A stretch of 64,000 nt of DNA from Methyloversatilis universalis FAM5. Its GTDB lineage: Bacteria > Pseudomonadota > Gammaproteobacteria > Burkholderiales > Rhodocyclaceae. The stretch spans positions 1 through 64,000 of the forward strand of contig NZ_AFHG01000043.1 in NCBI RefSeq assembly GCF_000214035.2. The letters are read 5' to 3'. Shown here one piece after another: positions 62,501 to 64,000 of this stretch (positions are counted from its first letter, which is position 1; every line of letters starts with the position of its first letter). A program made the translations under genes and the position numbers. The notes beneath the pieces are model-generated. The model worked only from the letters and a program-made list of their open reading frames with translations, made no database searches and was not told where the DNA came from.

Positions 62501-63169
62501 TCAATCCTGGGCAATGCGTAACGCCGCCGCGCTGGCCACTGGCGCCACCGCCAGCGCCACCAGCAGACAGGCCGCCAGCAGCGCCAGATTGGAGCCGACC
62601 TCCAGCCCGGCGCGCCACCGGTCTATCGCGCCGGCGCCGAAAATGAGCACCGGAATGTAGAGCGGCAGCACCAGCAGCGCGATCAGCGCACCGCCCCCGC
62701 GCAGCCCCAGGGTCAGCGAGGCGCCGATGGCACCGAGCAGCGACAGCGTGGGCGTGCCGATCAGCAGCGACGCGCACACGATGAGCGTTTCGTCCGGCGT
62801 CAGGCTGAACTGCAGCGCGATCAGCGGCGCGATCAGCACCAGCGGCAGTCCGGTCAGCAGCCAGTAGGCGCACACCTTGGCGAGCACGATCACCGCCAGC
62901 GGCTCCACGGACAGCAGCATCTGCTCAAGGGTTCCGTCCGCCTCGTCGGATTCGAACAGCCGGCTCACCGACAGCAGCGTCGCGAGCAGCGCCGCCACCC
63001 ACATGACGCCGCCGGCGATCTGCGCCAGCTGGTCAGGTTCCGGCCCCACGCCGAGCGGAAACAGGCTGGTCACCAGCAGGAAGAAGCCGAGTGCGGTCAG
63101 CACGTCGGAACGGCGCCGCCAGGCCAGCAGCAGGTCGCGCCGCAGCACCGCCATGAACACGCTCAGCAT
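62501..63169 (-). CDS. ccmB: Haem exporter membrane subunit CcmB
   Basis: 222 residues from ATG 63169, overlapping the ccmA stop by 7 nt. Six TM helices, and the family motif FESDEADGTLEQMLLS (about residues 72-87). As permease partner of CcmA it uses ATP hydrolysis to release holo-CcmE. A longer open frame upstream is the antiframe of ccmA. Confidence 0.95.
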   Translation of the reverse strand: MLSVFMAVLRRDLLLAWRRRSDVLTALGFFLLVTSLFPLGVGPEPDQLAQIAGGVMWVAALLATLLSVSRLFESDEADGTLEQMLLSVEPLAVIVLAKVCAYWLLTGLPLVLIAPLIALQFSLTPDETLIVCASLLIGTPTLSLLGAIGASLTLGLRGGGALIALLVLPLYIPVLIFGAGAIDRWRAGLEVGSNLALLAACLLVALAVAPVASAAALRIAQD

Positions 63170-63813
63170 GCGTAGTCGTCCAGATTGAGCAGCGCGCGGC
63201 GCGGCGCGTCGATGTCCACCGGCTGGTGCGTGGTGTAGATGATCGCGCCGCCGCCGCGGAGGTGATCCGCCATCGCGCCGGCGAGCTGCGCCACCGCGCG
63301 CACGTCGAGCGCGGTAAAGGGTTCGTCCAGCACCCACAGACGGGCGCGCGTGCCGCACAGCAGACGGGCGAGCGCGACGCGGCGACGCTGGCCCTGCGAC
63401 AGATTGCGCGCCGGCACGTCCAGCCGGGCACCGAGGCCGATGTCGACCAGCGCGCTCAGCGCGGTGTCTTCGCCCAGCGCCTCGCCGGCGATGGCGGCAC
63501 TGGCGCGCAGGTTTTCCAGCGGCGTGAAATCGTCCTTCACCGCATTGCGGTGACCGAGATAGAGCAGCCCGGCGCGCCAGGCGTCCTTCGCCCGGTTCGC
63601 CGGCTCGCCGCGCCAGCGCAGTTCGCCGGATTCCGCTTCCGACAGCCCGCACAGGATGCGCAGCAGGCTGGTCTTGCCGCTGCCATTCGTCCCGCCCACC
63701 TGCAGCAGCTCGCCTTCGCCCACCGCCAGTTCGAGGCCGGCGAACAGCCGCGCGGAGCCGCGGGTACAGGCGAGCGCATGAGCGGAAATGAGCGGAACGG
63801 TGGCCTCGGCCAT
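63163..63813 (-). CDS. ccmA: Haem exporter ATP-binding protein CcmA
   Basis: 216 residues from ATG 63813 (MAEATVPL); the frame is open to 63951 but those residues do not match. ABC ATPase motifs: Walker A GGTNGSGKTSLLR (about 39-48), signature NLSQGQRRRVALARLL (about 138), Walker B LWVLDEPFTALD (about 160). Short length is typical for CcmA. It is the first gene of the ccmABCDEFGHI operon. Confidence 0.95.
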   Translation of the reverse strand: MAEATVPLISAHALACTRGSARLFAGLELAVGEGELLQVGGTNGSGKTSLLRILCGLSEAESGELRWRGEPANRAKDAWRAGLLYLGHRNAVKDDFTPLENLRASAAIAGEALGEDTALSALVDIGLGARLDVPARNLSQGQRRRVALARLLCGTRARLWVLDEPFTALDVRAVAQLAGAMADHLRGGGAIIYTTHQPVDIDAPRRALLNLDDYAC

Positions 63814-63950
63814 GAGGATGTGCGGCGGAAGAACGCCGCGGGGTCGGTTGAGGGCCGCGATTATCCCCGAAATACGGCACGCGCAGCGGCCGCACGTCGG
63901 GAAAGCCGCCCGTGGCACGCACGGGTGGTGCGATCGCTGGCGAACGGCCA

Positions 63951-63990
63951 AGAAAAAGCGGCTCGCGATTGCTCACGAGCCGCAAAAAGA
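63951..63990 (-). terminator. Terminator of a minus-strand gene lying right of the window
   Basis: Perfect 8-bp stem GCGGCTCG (63958-63965) / CGAGCCGC (63976-63983) with a 10-nt loop. On the minus strand it is followed by CTTTTTCTT, so it probably ends transcription coming from beyond the window, ahead of the ccm promoter. Confidence 0.8.
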
Positions 63991-64000
63991 ACCGGTGCTG

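Overview
The window reads as a high-GC betaproteobacterial chromosome, probably Rhodocyclales-like. This rests on a complete System I cytochrome c maturation operon, RlmD and RoxA housekeeping genes, a REP-like intergenic repeat, and a tRNA group I intron closely resembling the Azoarcus tRNA-Ile intron as I remember it. The genus is an inference.

Layout. (1) 1-2400: the end of an IS110-family transposase and an RhlE-type DEAD-box RNA helicase. (2) 2.68-31.6 kb: a defence island. It holds small unknown proteins, a DraG-like ADP-ribosylglycohydrolase, a NERD-domain helicase, a predicted nuclease next to a TM0106-type RecB-nuclease/helicase, and a type 3 BREX operon (BrxF, BrxC, PglXI methyltransferase, BrxHII helicase, PglZ, BrxA-like). 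The BREX operon is extended by a UvrD-like helicase upstream of brxF and a GmrSD/BrxU-like DUF262 protein downstream, with a WYL (BrxR-like) regulator at its head. Three coupled unknown genes are divergent from the regulator. (3) 31.7-51.9 kb: a mobile element of about 20.2 kb inserted in the T-loop of a tRNA-Ser(UGA) gene. It has a 6-bp core repeat (GAACTC) at each junction and near-identical 12-bp terminal inverted repeats. Its right end encodes two tyrosine recombinases (477 and about 1144 residues) and a small third protein. Its cargo is an ABC-3C/Lamassu-like defence module, an XRE regulator with an operator, a five-gene chromate-resistance operon, a His-tailed DMT exporter, orphan antitoxin-like regulators, a phosphatase and a HEPN-like protein. 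(4) 51.9-64 kb: chromosomal backbone with a Bax-inhibitor-1/YccA protein, RlmD, RoxA, a small lipoprotein and ccmABCDEFGHI on the minus strand.

The most striking point is at the left end of the mobile element. Insertion cuts the resident tRNA-Ser(UGA) gene into two pieces that reassemble perfectly when the element is removed in silico. The element carries, 68 bp inside its own end, a complete tRNA-Ser(UGA) gene with its own -10 box. That gene is interrupted between anticodon positions 34 and 35 by a 213-nt group I intron. The element therefore appears to destroy a tRNA gene and bring an intron-containing replacement, whose T-arm lacks the exact core sequence.

The methyltransferase of the BREX operon has an AT-richer centre, suggesting exchange of its recognition region. 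The two accessory regions together carry at least two recognisable antiphage systems plus several nuclease/helicase modules.
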